A DNA stretch of 64,000 nucleotides from Spizellomyces punctatus DAOM BR117 (lineage: Eukaryota; Chytridiomycota; Chytridiomycetes; Spizellomycetales; Spizellomycetaceae), in contig NW_015971538.1 in assembly GCF_000182565.1 (NCBI RefSeq), positions 1,794,983 to 1,858,982 of the forward strand, in the 5' to 3' direction. The notes under the pieces are model-generated. The model did no database searches. It was not told the DNA's origin and saw only the letters and a program-made list of their open reading frames with translations. Shown one piece after another: positions 46,718-57,236 of the stretch. The translations under genes were made by a program, and so were the position numbers. How positions within the stretch are numbered: position 1 is the stretch's first letter; the number at the start of each line of letters is the position of its first letter.

Positions 46718-47041
46718 TTAAACAATCCGTAGGCATGAAGGATAACTTTCTAAACACTGCGTTTTGTTATACACTGGCAGAACTGTGTACGAGGTTGATG
46801 AAGAAAACGTGGTGCGACACATGGAATCCACAATCTCGTAATGTAGAAGAAACACACCAGAGAGGCCCCGCCTTTGTGTCAGCATTGCACTTTTCCAGCC
46901 GAACCACTCGTAGGCTGCCCACAGCCCGACCGCCATCTCCTGGCGGCGTACAAAACTCACCGGTAGACCGCGAGCTGACACGCGACTAAGCATTGTGTCA
47001 CCATCAAATCCCATTGACGCGCCTCGAGATCCGCTTTGCAT
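46718..47041 (-). CDS. Possible small gene, up to 107 codons
   Basis: A minus-strand frame starting M-Q-S-G-S-R-G-A-S-M, with M-L-S-R-V-S-A-R-G-L-P and the amphipathic W-A-A-Y-E-W-F-G-W-K segment, which looks like a short membrane-associated mitochondrial protein. It would be divergent from the gene at 47310 with 268 bp between starts. No family recognised and the 3' end may be spliced. The remainder of 46070-47309 shows no supported gene. Confidence 0.25.
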   Translation of the reverse strand: MQSGSRGASMGFDGDTMLSRVSARGLPVSFVRRQEMAVGLWAAYEWFGWKSAMLTQRRGLSGVFLLHYEIVDSMCRTTFSSSTSYTVLPVYNKTQCLESYPSCLRIV

Positions 47042-47309
47042 TTGTTTATTTTCACTTTGTTTAGAAGCAAAACGCTAACCCTTACATCCAAGAGCGATGC
47101 AAATGACTGCTCATTGGTTGACAGTGGCCGCTGTGGGAGGCACCACTAGGGTGTGCTTTGGGGGAGCAATGAGACAATTCTTTATTAATGGGCGTAGATA
47201 AAAAGTCTCCGGGATATTTCACACATCTCGTTCTTCCACATTCACGTTTACACACCTCATATTTTCAAAGTATTTTTTGCTTGCTTTGCAGACTCAATCT
47301 TTTGCAGAC

Positions 47310-48726
47310 ATGCCCGGCATCATCGTCGATGTACCTCCAGCCCTTGACTTTACTCAATGGATCTTCACGGCTGCCTTGGTGGGTTGAGTCCGTATTCCGC
47401 CGTTACAGGTGGCAGGAGACTGATACATCTTTGGAACTGCAGATTTTTCACATTCGCTTGGGTATTGAGCTTTACCAGTTTGGTAAAGGCTTCAAATATC
47501 TCAAGCTGCGGAACGGAAAGTTGAACTGGCTTGCGATCCTTTTGCAGGGACATCTTGTTGCTGCTATTATTGAGGTACGATAAACGACGCTGTGCTACAA
47601 CGGTTACGTATAAGCTAACCGAATGGCCATTGACAGGCATCACTGATGACTATCATGTTGGGAGGTTTTGTCAAGCAACAATACTGGTAAGTCAATTGGT
47701 TCTAGTAATTTTACTATTCAGAGCTCCTTACTCCAACCTCCGTCATCATCAGCCAACCCTTCATCCGCGGTGTATATTCCGTCTACGTCTTCGATGTCAT
47801 TTGTATCAGCACCGTCCTATACTTTCGCGCCTTTAAGGTTAACAATAGAAATAAGTACCTCCTTCCTGCGGCATTTTTCTTCCCTGCTTTGGAAATTGCC
47901 TCGCGTATTACCGAAGGGGTTTACATTGATGGCACGATTGATGCTTCGTACGTTCCACCAGGAATGCTTTCTCCCTTCTATGGTAAGTAATGTATTCCTG
48001 CGCTTTCTTTATTGCCTACCCTAATCTGCAGATTGGTTTATTTAATAACAGGGTTCTGCGGGGCTCTTTTTGGCTGGCCTACAACCTTCATCACCGTTGC
48101 TTCCATTCTAAACGACTGCGTACAGATGCTCATGTTTGGTTTCCCTATTTACATGGCGATCAGGTAACTTTCAGAGTCACTCTTTTTCCATGAGCACAAA
48201 TTCATCTTTGGTGTAACAGGAAATCGCACGGATTCGGTGCAACTGGCACATATACCAAGATCTTGTGAGTGACGCCAGCTTAACATCGTGCAATGGTGGA
48301 GAACCTAACATCCTTACTCGGGGAATAGGATGAACAGTGCCATCTACCTCGCCATTGCCGCCATCTTTTACATTGCATCCGCTGCTCTTGGTTCTAATCA
48401 CAACACTTGGGGGGCCGTGACCTGGCGTGAGGTTGCCCAGCTAGCGCACACTCTCGGGGCTTGTGAGCTCCAGGTTGGTTTTTTCATTCTCCTTTTCGAG
48501 CTTTGAACGTATCAAAATTGAATTTCTTTCATTTTTGCAGTTCAATGACCACCGAAAGACAACCGGATCATCAGGTGCAGACTCTGCCCCTCAACCTACA
48601 TCTCACACCATGGGCGGAAAAGGCTCTATGGCTGGCAGGTCTGGTGCCATGCTAGTAGATGCCATTCCCAGATTGCCCGTCGACAGTACCTCTACCTCAA
48701 AACTTCATTCCGACCAACACTTTTAA
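47310..48726 (+). CDS. Multi-span membrane protein, family not recognised
   Basis: Seven or eight exons. Clear blocks: 47310-47378, about 47416-47573, then exons beginning at the GCATCACTG near 47638, CCAACCC near 47755, GGTTCTG near 48051, GAAATCG near 48220, GATGAAC near 48329 and TTCAATG at 48541. Phases agree from the third exon onward. The first intron (37 nt) is the least certain. About six hydrophobic spans: L-N-W-L-A-I-L-L-Q-G-H-L-V-A-A-I-I-E, L-M-T-I-M-L-G-G-F-V, Y-V-F-D-V-I-C-I-S-T-V-L-Y-F, L-L-P-A-A-F-F-F-P-A-L-E-I, C-G-A-L-F-G-W-P-T-T-F-I-T-V-A and L-A-I-A-A-I-F-Y-I-A-S-A-A-L-G. The C-terminal about 65 residues are polar, Ser/Gly/Met-rich and cytosolic in appearance. No transporter or receptor motif recognised. 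Confidence 0.7.
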
Positions 48727-49116
48727 GCAATTTGCGGGAAGTTCCGGAGGGACGTGATATCTTCCTCTGTTCTCAGTTTTAGTCAGTAGTTCTTTACAAT
48801 TAGATGCGCGTATGTCATAAATGGGTATATACCCCTTGCGTGTAGAGAGACTCCACCACCAAGAACGTAGGACGATCCCAAGACCATTGTAAGGCGGAGA
48901 CCACAAAGAAGACCCTCGTAGTCGTATCATGGTGCAAACATAGCTCTCGCTCATGGTGAAGTAGGATATTTGGCCGGACCAGAGTTACATGCTCGTGAAA
49001 ATCAAGAAATATAAAATCCTATTCTGCAATTCAATTGTCTACTTGACTCTAAATCCAACCGGGTATACGTGACTCTAGGAAGTTCCTAGGCTTTGAGTAT
49101 CTGTAGACACAACTAT
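48727..49116. other. Intergenic region between convergent genes
   Basis: About 390 bp of 3' flanks between the multi-span membrane protein and the nucleotide kinase. No gene or repeat seen. Confidence 0.45.
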
Positions 49117-50277
49117 CTAAATCATCATCCTCCTCATCAAAGTCCTCGCACTAGAAACATGCAACAAATTCAAATAAAATGGGATCGTTAGCGTTTGACC
49201 CATTCTCAATCTCGGGTTCAATGTGTGCGGGCGTTCCGTTCCACACGGTTTGGGTATCAAGACCGGACGACGGAGCGGTGAAGCATGCGTGTAAGTAGGC
49301 ACCGGCCGACCTATGGGGGCAGTTGTCGCGGTTGTTGTTGGATGGGTTTGTATCGCTCTCCGCCATTTAGTGAGAGATTTTATGATATTTTCAGTCAGCG
49401 TGGTTGAAACGGGTGTAGGGATGGGCTTGGGAGAATTATATATAGGAAGGAAATTTAAAGCGCGGCCTTGTTCAAATGATCCTCCTGGGAGAAAATGCGT
49501 CCTAACCATACGGTAGACAACATCCGCAGGTGGTGTGGCCGGGATACGAATAATACGTTGTTGTCGGCGGCTGAGGGATGCAAACTGACGGGCTTGCTGC
49601 GAGGGTGTGTTGCGAGACATTGATTCTGGGGACGATGATCGGTGGAGGCGTGCTGTTGACGACGACTTGCTAAAGTACGACAGAACAGCGGGAGTTTCAG
49701 TGTCGTGAACGTGCAATCGATGTGCGATGGCATCCAGGTTATCATCTAATCGTCCTCGATGCGCCATTCGTCGACGAAGGACACTCTGGGGACAATGAAA
49801 GTACAACACTAAATGTGGTGACCCAACCGCCTTGTTAAAAAGTTTCGCTTGTTCGAGACTCCGAGGAAATCCGTCCACAAGTACGCCTTTGGTTCCTCGC
49901 GGCAGCTTCTGTACCGCATTTCTTAAGACTGCCATAACAATCTCATCGGAGACCAATTCGCCGCTGGCCAGCAGCGTAGCCACTTCTCTGCCAATCTTGG
50001 TACCTAGCTCGACCTCCTTCCTCAGCAAATCTCCCGTGGACAGATGTGCGAAGCCAAACTCATTGGCCAATTGAACACATTGCGTCCCTTTTCCTGACCC
50101 AGGGCCTCCCAGAACGAGTACAATCGGAGGAAGACCGTTCAAACCCTGTTGGCATTTTGGAGAAGGGAGGGGTGCAGACGTCGTCGTCATACGGGGTGGC
50201 CATCGCCCGGTTCTAAAACGATGCACCCAATCTGCCCTTTCCGATGTGTGGCTATTTGTGAATGTATGTCGTCGCAT
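49117..50277 (-). CDS. Adenylate/UMP-CMP kinase-like protein with insert and long tail
   Basis: Nucleoside monophosphate kinase. Intronless, 386 codons (357 from the ATG at 50190). Core motifs: P-loop G-G-P-G-S-G-K-G-T-Q (residues 57-66), T-G-D-L-L-R (81-86), V-D-G-F-P-R-S (134-140) and the short-lid signature R-G-R-L-D-D-N (174-180), which is the AK1/UMP-CMP kinase type. Two oddities: a Ser/Arg-rich insert of about 37 residues (about 204-240) sits between the last helix and the final strand (R-I-I-R-I-P), where relatives have a tight turn, and about 125 residues of low-complexity sequence follow the core. The N-terminal 45 residues before the core are basic and hydroxylated, possibly a targeting signal. 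Catalytic residues are intact, so activity is expected. Confidence 0.87.
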   Translation of the reverse strand: MRRHTFTNSHTSERADWVHRFRTGRWPPRMTTTSAPLPSPKCQQGLNGLPPIVLVLGGPGSGKGTQCVQLANEFGFAHLSTGDLLRKEVELGTKIGREVATLLASGELVSDEIVMAVLRNAVQKLPRGTKGVLVDGFPRSLEQAKLFNKAVGSPHLVLYFHCPQSVLRRRMAHRGRLDDNLDAIAHRLHVHDTETPAVLSYFSKSSSTARLHRSSSPESMSRNTPSQQARQFASLSRRQQRIIRIPATPPADVVYRMVRTHFLPGGSFEQGRALNFLPIYNSPKPIPTPVSTTLTENIIKSLTKWRRAIQTHPTTTATTAPIGRPVPTYTHASPLRRPVLIPKPCGTERPHTLNPRLRMGQTLTIPFYLNLLHVSSARTLMRRMMI

Positions 50278-50497
50278 GATAAAGGGTCTATAAATACCAC
50301 AGCAGAAAACGGTCTTTGTCGTTTAACGCGACTAAGTTAAACGTCAGAAACAAAAAGACACGAGGTAGGCTGGGCAAGTGAGGATCCTTGATCTTTTATA
50401 ATTGTTGATAGCATGACTTCGTTTGTTTACGTGGTGGCTATTTTTTTTAGCGCTTGTTGACTGCACTGCTGCCACACTCCGCCCTATCAGGATAAGC

Positions 50498-51050
50498 TTA
50501 CATAATGCATTTGGGGGCTTTGACTTGCTGGGTGCGGTAACTGCGCTTGAGAACAGGCGAGGTAATGCGCAGCTGAAAGTACTCCAACAAGACTTCTACA
50601 TTGCCTTCCTTCAGCACGGCCACATAACAACTACCGCTTGGTGTACAATGTGAAGCAATTGGAAACTACCGAGAAATCACTGTAAAAATTTCGCCATTCC
50701 AAGATGGATTGCTGGTGGCCGTAGTGATAGGGGGAGCAATCTCGACCTTTGCAAGTTCCTTCATTGAGAATACCTCAACAACGTCAAGAACTGGTAGACA
50801 TCTGCCATAATACAACGCACCACATTTATCATGCGGAGTATAGGGCAGGGGTATCATAGTGCTGGAGGCTTTGCACCATTTAAATTTGAGAGTAATACTA
50901 GTTGGCGGCCCAACAATGTCCATCTCCAACAGCATCGGCCCCAACCAGCGAAAATTTCCATTCCATTCAAGTATGCCTTTAAAATGTATCTCAATGCACT
51001 GCCTTATTCCTTCCGTACAACAGTGGTTTTGGCCATCTCCTTGCTATGAT
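50498..51050 (-). other. Unassigned protein-like stretch, possible two-exon gene
   Basis: On the minus strand an acceptor TAG near 51049 opens a frame with W-N-G-N-F-R-W-L-G, L-K-F-K-W-C-K-A-S-S and N-P-S-W-N-G-E-I-F-T-V. A GTAGTTTCC donor near 50675 could join it in phase to Y-V-A-V-L-K-E-G-N-V-E-V-L-L-E-Y-F before a stop at 50498-50500. The N-P-S-W-N element recalls C2 domains, but calcium loops are not visible. A start exon was not found. The plus strand is also open over 50423-50653, so strand is uncertain. Elsewhere in 50278-52122 only the kinase promoter and scattered short frames are seen. Confidence 0.3.
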
Positions 51051-52122
51051 ATGAACTATCGATCAAGAGATAAACAGGTAACTGGATAGCTACGCAAGAA
51101 AGAGTGGCTATGGTAGAGGGTGTGGAACAAGAACAGCGCACAGCACCAAGAGCACGGCAGGAATGGCCACTGAATTGGCGGCAGAATGTAAACATTTTGA
51201 CCGCCAAATTACACAGCAACCATAGACGTCCTTTTGCTCAGGTGAAGGATGGACATAGGGAAGTGAATTGAGATGTGAGTAGAACTAGATGTTATTGATG
51301 ACTCGGAAGGAAGAAGATGCACACGTCTTGCGTAGGACATGAAATCACACACAAAATTTAGTGACGAGATAAAACTGCGGGTCAACCAGCACCGTACATT
51401 CTGGAAACAGAAAACAGTCAATAAGACATCGGAAAGGAAAGGACTAGGCAAGGACGGCGGCTGCTAGTGATTCAAGCTAGCAGTGAATAAATCAGTGCAA
51501 AAAGGGACCTTGCAAGAAATTCATGCCAAAACCATTTCGCTCCGGAAGATGTTTTCATCTTTCCTTTTTCCCTTCTCTTTATCATGCACATTGCAAAGGG
51601 ACAGCGTCAACAGCCCAATCCGCACCTTTCTAGTGCAACCTTATCTCTCGTAACCGACAACCGACAGAAATCTGGGTTCTCGCTACCCATTTATATCTGG
51701 ATCAGACCAACCTAATTCATCCGTCAGCCCGCAAGTTATCATTCAATAGTACACGCCTTTTGTGATTGGTATCGTTTGGATTGTGGCAAGCATTACCGTC
51801 CGCCCCACTGGACATGCCGGATATAGCTAAATGGCATTACGCAAGAATTCAAGCAGGAGCGTGTCAATAATGGAGACATTTTCGACATGGAGGACGGGCG
51901 GTATTCCGATTCATGCAATGATGGATATTGACCTGATCTTACGGAATTTCCCGTTAGTTTCGCTCGCAAGCGCCCATAAGCTAAAAAGAAAAACCCCGCC
52001 CTTGATGCCGTCATTGTTCCGATGGGTTTGCGTTAGCGCTATGAAAAACGTTGGCGCGGTCGCGTGCATTACTGTCACAATACGCAATCATCCCTCGTAT
52101 GCAAGCCCCCCCAGCTTCCCAT
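51051..52122. other. Intergenic region upstream of caleosin
   Basis: Over 1 kb with only short overlapping open frames on both strands (such as 51209-51451 minus and 51831-52244 plus). None shows homology. The proximal part is the caleosin promoter. Confidence 0.4.
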
Positions 52123-52130
52123 ATAAAAAG
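52123..52130 (+). promoter_or_regulatory. TATA box of the caleosin gene
   Basis: TATAAAAA located about 60 bp upstream of the caleosin start codon, a canonical position. Suggests a regulated promoter. Confidence 0.55.
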
Positions 52131-52188
52131 CGCTTTCTCATGCATATTCTTTTTACGCCATTCGACATAAAAAAAGCTCGTAAACATC

Positions 52189-53299
52189 ATGACAGCCAAC
52201 ACACTTGCAGCTCAAGGCGTCTCCAGTGTCCCATCTCCAGTTGACAAGGGAGATGCTGCGACTAATGCTCGTCGAGATTCGGGCCATGGGACTCCCGTTC
52301 CTTTGGAGGAACAAGTGATCGTTTCTGCTGTTGACAAGTGCCCGGCTACCAAAGCATTTCCTGTTCCAGAGGATTTGGACAAATATATTAGGAACCCAGG
52401 TAGGTGTCGAGCCAGGATCCATCCCCGAATCAGTAACTTAATGAGATCACCGAAAAGGCTGTCCGCGCGCTAATGCTGCCCCGAGTGCTGAGCATCCTAC
52501 GGGCTCCCACGACAACAAACGGGACCTTACTGTCATGCAACAACATATCGAGTTTTTTGATCGAGTGAAGGATGGCATCATTTGGCCTTGGGAGACATAT
52601 GTGGGATTTCGGGCAATTGGATTCAACATCGCGTTTAGCATTATGGCCGTCTTTGTAATTCATGGTGGATTCAGTTACTTTTCGATTGGTGAGTCGCTTG
52701 CGTGATGTAAATTATGATCCTTGGAACCTGAATTAATCTTCTCTGACATGGGTTTCAGATAGTTGGATTCCTCATCCTGGCTTTCCAATTTACATCAAAA
52801 ATATCCATCGATGCAAACATGGCAGTGATACCGGCACATATGGTGAGTCCGCAGCAATGCAGCGCATAGCTTGATGGCCTATTCTCATGCTATGATATCA
52901 GACACGGAGGGACGATACATTCCTCAAAGGTTCGAGGAGATTTTCACAAAATTCGACAAGACAGGAAAAGGTGGTCTCACCTTGCGCGAAATTCTCACCA
53001 TGACCCGTGAGATCCGGAACGTTATGGACTTTTTTGGTGTCTTTGCAAATCTTTTCGAATGGGTGACGCTTTGGCTTCTATGCAAGGATGAGCACGGTGT
53101 TGTGAAAAAGGAGCAACTCCGGAGAGTCTACGTAAGTTCTGTGTCCGTTGGTTGTTGGGAACGGTGCTCTAATTTGACATCTGCGGTCCAGGATGGAACC
53201 TTGTTTTATCACATTGAGAGCGAGATCAAGGCAAAGAAGCAAGAAAAGCTGAAACAGAAACAAGCCAAAAAGCAAGCAGCGAAAGCAAAGCGGGGCTGA
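52189..53299 (+). CDS. Caleosin-related lipid-droplet peroxygenase
   Basis: Calcium- and haem-binding lipid-droplet protein with peroxygenase activity. Exons 52189-52399, 52458-52688, 52759-52842, 52902-53131 and 53192-53299; 287 residues, phases closing. Order: disordered N-terminus about 60 residues; N-P-G-C-P-R-A-N-A-A rebuilt across intron 1; T-V-M-Q-Q-H-I-E-F-F-D and I-I-W-P-W-E-T-Y-V-G-F-R (haem-region His and amphipathic helix); hydrophobic hairpin (F-N-I-A-F-S-I-M-A-V-F-V-I-H); then I-P-H-P-G-F-P-I-Y and I-H-R-C-K-H-G-S-D-T with the second conserved His. An EF-hand-like F-D-K-T-G-K-G-G-L-T-L-R-E-I follows, divergent in its second half. A Lys/Gln/Ala-rich basic tail closes the protein. 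In plants the calcium loop is nearer the N-terminus. This arrangement matches fungal caleosins. Confidence 0.92.
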
Positions 53300-53583
53300 A
53301 GGGAATTATGCATGCGTCGGTTTTAGTTCGAGATGGGATTTTTTTCTTTTGGCTGCAGATATAATTTCAGTCTGTATAGGAGCTGGAAATTAGCAATCTC
53401 TTTTGTGTATTTTGCAAATATAGCATTTTCGCAAGATATCAACTGTTGATTTTGATGATGCGGCTACCGTCACGTGTCGTCAATCACCTATGTCACATCT
53501 CTCGTCGTAAGTGTTGCGTCTTGAGCATCAACTCCATCTAATTTTCGTTGCTTATACGGCCATAGTTGGAACTCTATACATCT

Positions 53584-55075
53584 ATGGGGCTTTTAGACTT
53601 GGTACAGTGGGTGGTGCAGGGTACTGTGTACGTTGGCCTCACGGCAGTTACTGGAGGACTGTTCCTGCTTTACTTTTACCAAAACAACCTCATATGTATG
53701 TTGAACTTTGGGTGGACCAAGACTGCCTGCGTAAAGACATTGATGCTCACTGTGTTTGAATATGTAGACCCAGCGCATTTCCCACCGGGCTCACGCCAGA
53801 GCGTCTCCAAACCCGACGAATTTAACTTGAATGACTACGAGGATGTCACCATCACAACCCCTGACAATGTCAAAATTAAAGCTTTTCTCATTCGCCGACC
53901 GAAAGGTACAACTGAACAGGAGAACGAAACAGTGGACTTTGCGACCGCCTTAAGAGATGGAGTGCGTAAACGAGGGCCCGAGAAGCAAGACGCCGAGGAG
54001 TTGGCGGAGTATACATTAATTTATTGTCACGCTAATGCCGGCAATATGGTAATGGTGATGGTCGTCTATACTTTCTGTGAAATGGATACTCATTGTGGTT
54101 GTGGTAGGGCCATCGTCTTCCCATTGCCAAGGTCTTCCATTCGCGATGCAACGCAAATGTTGTCATGTTTTCTTATAGAGGGTGAGTTCTGGCGACGTGT
54201 ACGCTTTTATGCTTGGTTTAAATGAAGATATTCTTGCTTACACTCCTTTATAGATATGGACAAAGTGAAGGTTCGCCGTCTGAAGCGGGGCTTAAGATTG
54301 ACGCACAGGTGATCGTAAGCTCTTGATCATCCCGAAAGATCCCACCTGACATATTTTGATTGTTTGCAGGCTACTTTAGACTGGGTGCTTGCTCACCCGC
54401 AATTAAGAAATACAAAGATCGTTGTATATGGACAGTCTCTTGGTGGTGCAGTTGCAATCCACCTGGCCTCCACGAACGAGGACAAGATTGCCGGTTTGAT
54501 CGTTGAGAATACCTTTTTGAGCCTGGTACATATGTCAGATTTCCTGCTTTCGAAAAGAGCTGCCGTCTTACAATAATCTATTGTAGCCCAAAGTTGTTCC
54601 CCACATTCTGCCGTATCTTAAATACTTGACCTTCCTATGCACCCAGGTGTGGGATTCTGAGACTACCATCCAGCGCATCCCCCGTCTCCCGATTCTTCTT
54701 CTCAGCGGTGGCAAGGACGAGCTCATTCCGCCCAGTCAAATGGCTGGTTTGTGTTACGCTGCACGATCCGCACGCGGCAAAACAAAAGCTCCCAGTACCA
54801 GTACAGTCAAGCGCGACGAACACGGCATTCGATTCATCGTTTTCCCCAACGGAACACATAACGAGACCTGCGTTCAACGTGGATACTTTGATGAAGTGCT
54901 GGCTTTCTGGAGGGAGTGTATTGTTGGGGATGGCAGTCAATCGAAGAGTGGTGAAACGCTGGTTCCGAAGGATGTATCCAATGTTGATGGAGTTCTCGAG
55001 GCATACAAGACTATAGAGAAGGGCGGGGAGGGATCGAGGCTGGTGACGGGTGGGCTGGGTGTCCCCCGAATGTGA
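53584..55075 (+). CDS. BEM46/ABHD13-like alpha/beta hydrolase
   Basis: Membrane-anchored serine hydrolase of the Bem46 family. Exons 53584-53695, 53768-54048, 54108-54181, 54254-54308, 54370-54535 and 54587-55075; phases agree. One N-terminal span (residues about 8-33) precedes L-Y-F-Y-Q-N-N-L-I-Y-P, the family hallmark, rebuilt across intron 1. The oxyanion segment is Y-C-H-A-N-A-G-N-M-G-H-R. The nucleophile elbow is V-Y-G-Q-S-L-G-G-A-V, the acid is in S-G-G-K-D-E-L-I-P-P, and the catalytic His is in N-G-T-H-N-E-T. An extra about 25-residue charged insert sits between acid and His. In fission yeast bem46 affects polarity; the substrate is unknown. The gene converges on the ARB2-like gene with 159 bp between stops. 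Confidence 0.9.
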
Positions 55076-55234
55076 CAGGGATCAGCGAGCGACTGCGGCA
55101 ATATATTTTTTGTCATGATCATAGATTACATGATACATTTCTGGCTGGCCATTACTACACGCGTATATCAATTTTCACAAATGTATTGACCACGATAAAC
55201 CACCGCAGTAATATAATACTGATATCTGACCAGC

Positions 55235-56986
55235 CTATTCTTCGCGACCGTGAATTTCAATCTCCTCACCAGCCTCCTCCTTGCTCTTGATCATATCTTC
55301 TAAAAATGCAAACACGGCTTCTTTTGCGGTGACAGTTGTGTAGGCGTGCTCAGTATGTCCTATGGGTCGGCGCAAAAGGCACCATCAGCCATTTTCTACA
55401 CATGGCCGTCCCGCCATCTACTCATGGTCCGCACCCTACCTGCAGCGCGACACGGGCATCCACACTTGCTCGTTATCCCGCGAGTGATTAATGTGTTTAC
55501 TGGGAGCGGTGAGGGAACCCAGTTTGTGGCTTTCTGCATCCATTCGGTAGCAAATTTGCTATCCATCCCTGTGTCTTTTGCTTTCCCCCGGAACCCGTAT
55601 GCACCCACCTTTGCGAACCACCTCCGCACTCTTTGCCAAGTAATTACTGTTGCATCGTGCAGAGAATCTGTTAATGCGATGCCTTTGACTCTTGCCATAG
55701 TTTCATCCGCTGCCAATATAGTTTGAATAATGAAGGCGTCAGCGTCCTTTGAATGTTGCCAATAGCATATTTGGAACTTACGCCGCTCTTTGAATAGATT
55801 GAAGACCGCAATCCCTCCGGCGCTGTGTGCTACAAAGACGATCGGCTTGTTGACTTTTCTGTTTCGTGCATGTTACCAACGTGACATTGACAAGCAGTAG
55901 GAGCTTTGACATACTTGAGGATACTGTCCCAGACGTAGAGGAGATGGTTTGAAGGAGTCTCATTTCCTGTTAAGAAAGAAAGTTAAGGTGTTGTGAACGA
56001 TCACAATGCCAATGCAAAGAGCCGCGCATACCTCGGATCCATTTCTTCATAACCACGCAAAATAAGAAAGTACAAGCACATCATACATGGAACTGGCTTA
56101 CTTAAAAGACATACCAGGATCCCACTCAGCCTTCCAGTGTTCTCATTTGGATTCGTCAGAAGAACGTCGTATCCTTCCTCATTTGCCTGCTTCAGGTACT
56201 CGAGCATGGCCCCGATCTGAGATGATATCAGTCTTATTATCTGACAGCGCTGTGAGAGGAAGCACTCACATTGATGTTATCGTTGATAATAATGCGACGG
56301 GCCCATTGACCAATGCTAGTTGTGCCGTAGTTAGATGGGGGCGAGTAACTTAGATTTGGCACGGAACTCACGAAACGCCGCTGAACAGAATACCGGTTAG
56401 TTTATCAGTCGAATGTGGAATAACAAGTCGCATACATGCCTCCCCGGAACAAGAACAAGCAATGGTTTCGTGCTCGTCAATGCATCTTTGCTAATCGTAA
56501 ATCCCCCATTAGCTTCAAGTCAACAACGCTCGGCGTAATTTACAAAACAGACCTCATAAAAATCTTACTTTTCGCCTCATTCTCACGATCATCAACAGGA
56601 ATTTGCATCCGCAAAAGTCCAACGTCTCTCTCTAAACGGTCTTCAATGTGCTTATCGATTACCGCTGCTTCAAGTGTTAGTAACTTGAAGTTTCGAGTTT
56701 TTGGAGAAGCTTACCTCCCAAACTTTCATAGTGGGCTTCGTTGTAGTCTTTATCTGTTGGATGAACATTGAACTTAAAGCGCTCGTCTGGTACCTCACGA
56801 TCAAGGTTAGAATGATGGGAGAGGACAGGTTGCAGGCGTGGCCTAACCCGAGTCGATTTTTCGCAACTCTCCCAGGGTGTTGAAATGATATCCGAATTCA
56901 GGCAGAGTGAAAGGGAACCTGAACTTGCGATCTGACTTGGATGAGGAGCTTAATGTTGATGAGCTAGAGGATGTGTTGGATGTCAT
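55235..56986 (-). CDS. ARB2/FAM172-like domain protein
   Basis: Hydrolase-fold protein of the Arb2/FAM172A group, which in fission yeast (Arb2) belongs to the Argonaute siRNA chaperone complex and in animals is linked to co-transcriptional regulation. Several exons on the minus strand; the first starts at 56986 (Ser-rich, then F-T-L-P-E-F-G-Y-H-F-N). Later blocks: E-R-F-K-F-N-V-H-P-T-D-K (about 56700-56790), M-L-E-Y-L-K-Q-A-N-E-E-G-Y-D-V-L-L-T-N-P-N-E-N (about 56130-56207), L-Y-V-W-D-S-I-L-K, K-P-I-V-F-V-A-H-S-A-G-G (about 55800-55860), V-K-G-I-A-L-T-D-S-L-H and N-W-V-P-S-P-L-P-V-N-T (about 55400-55700). The last exon runs from G-H-T-E-H-A-Y to the stop at 55235. The A-H-S-A-G-G elbow retains Ser and the G-H-T-E-H segment retains His. 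Exon borders are approximate. Confidence 0.8.
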
Positions 56987-57236
56987 GGTGGTTGAAAATT
57001 ATTGTTCGAAGAAGGGAGAAAAGAGGGCAGGACTACAGTTTACGTGGTGTAAGCGATCTGCTGTGCCACCTACGTGACGGTGACACATCACTAACGAACA
57101 GTCATGTTTTAGAGATGAGATATTCAATGAAAAAGGATTACGATGCAGCAATCTCCTTACAAAAAAAGCAAATAACTATTTACATGGATTGCTGCTAGTG
57201 CCAACCCATCCATTACACATTAATTTGCCGACTATA

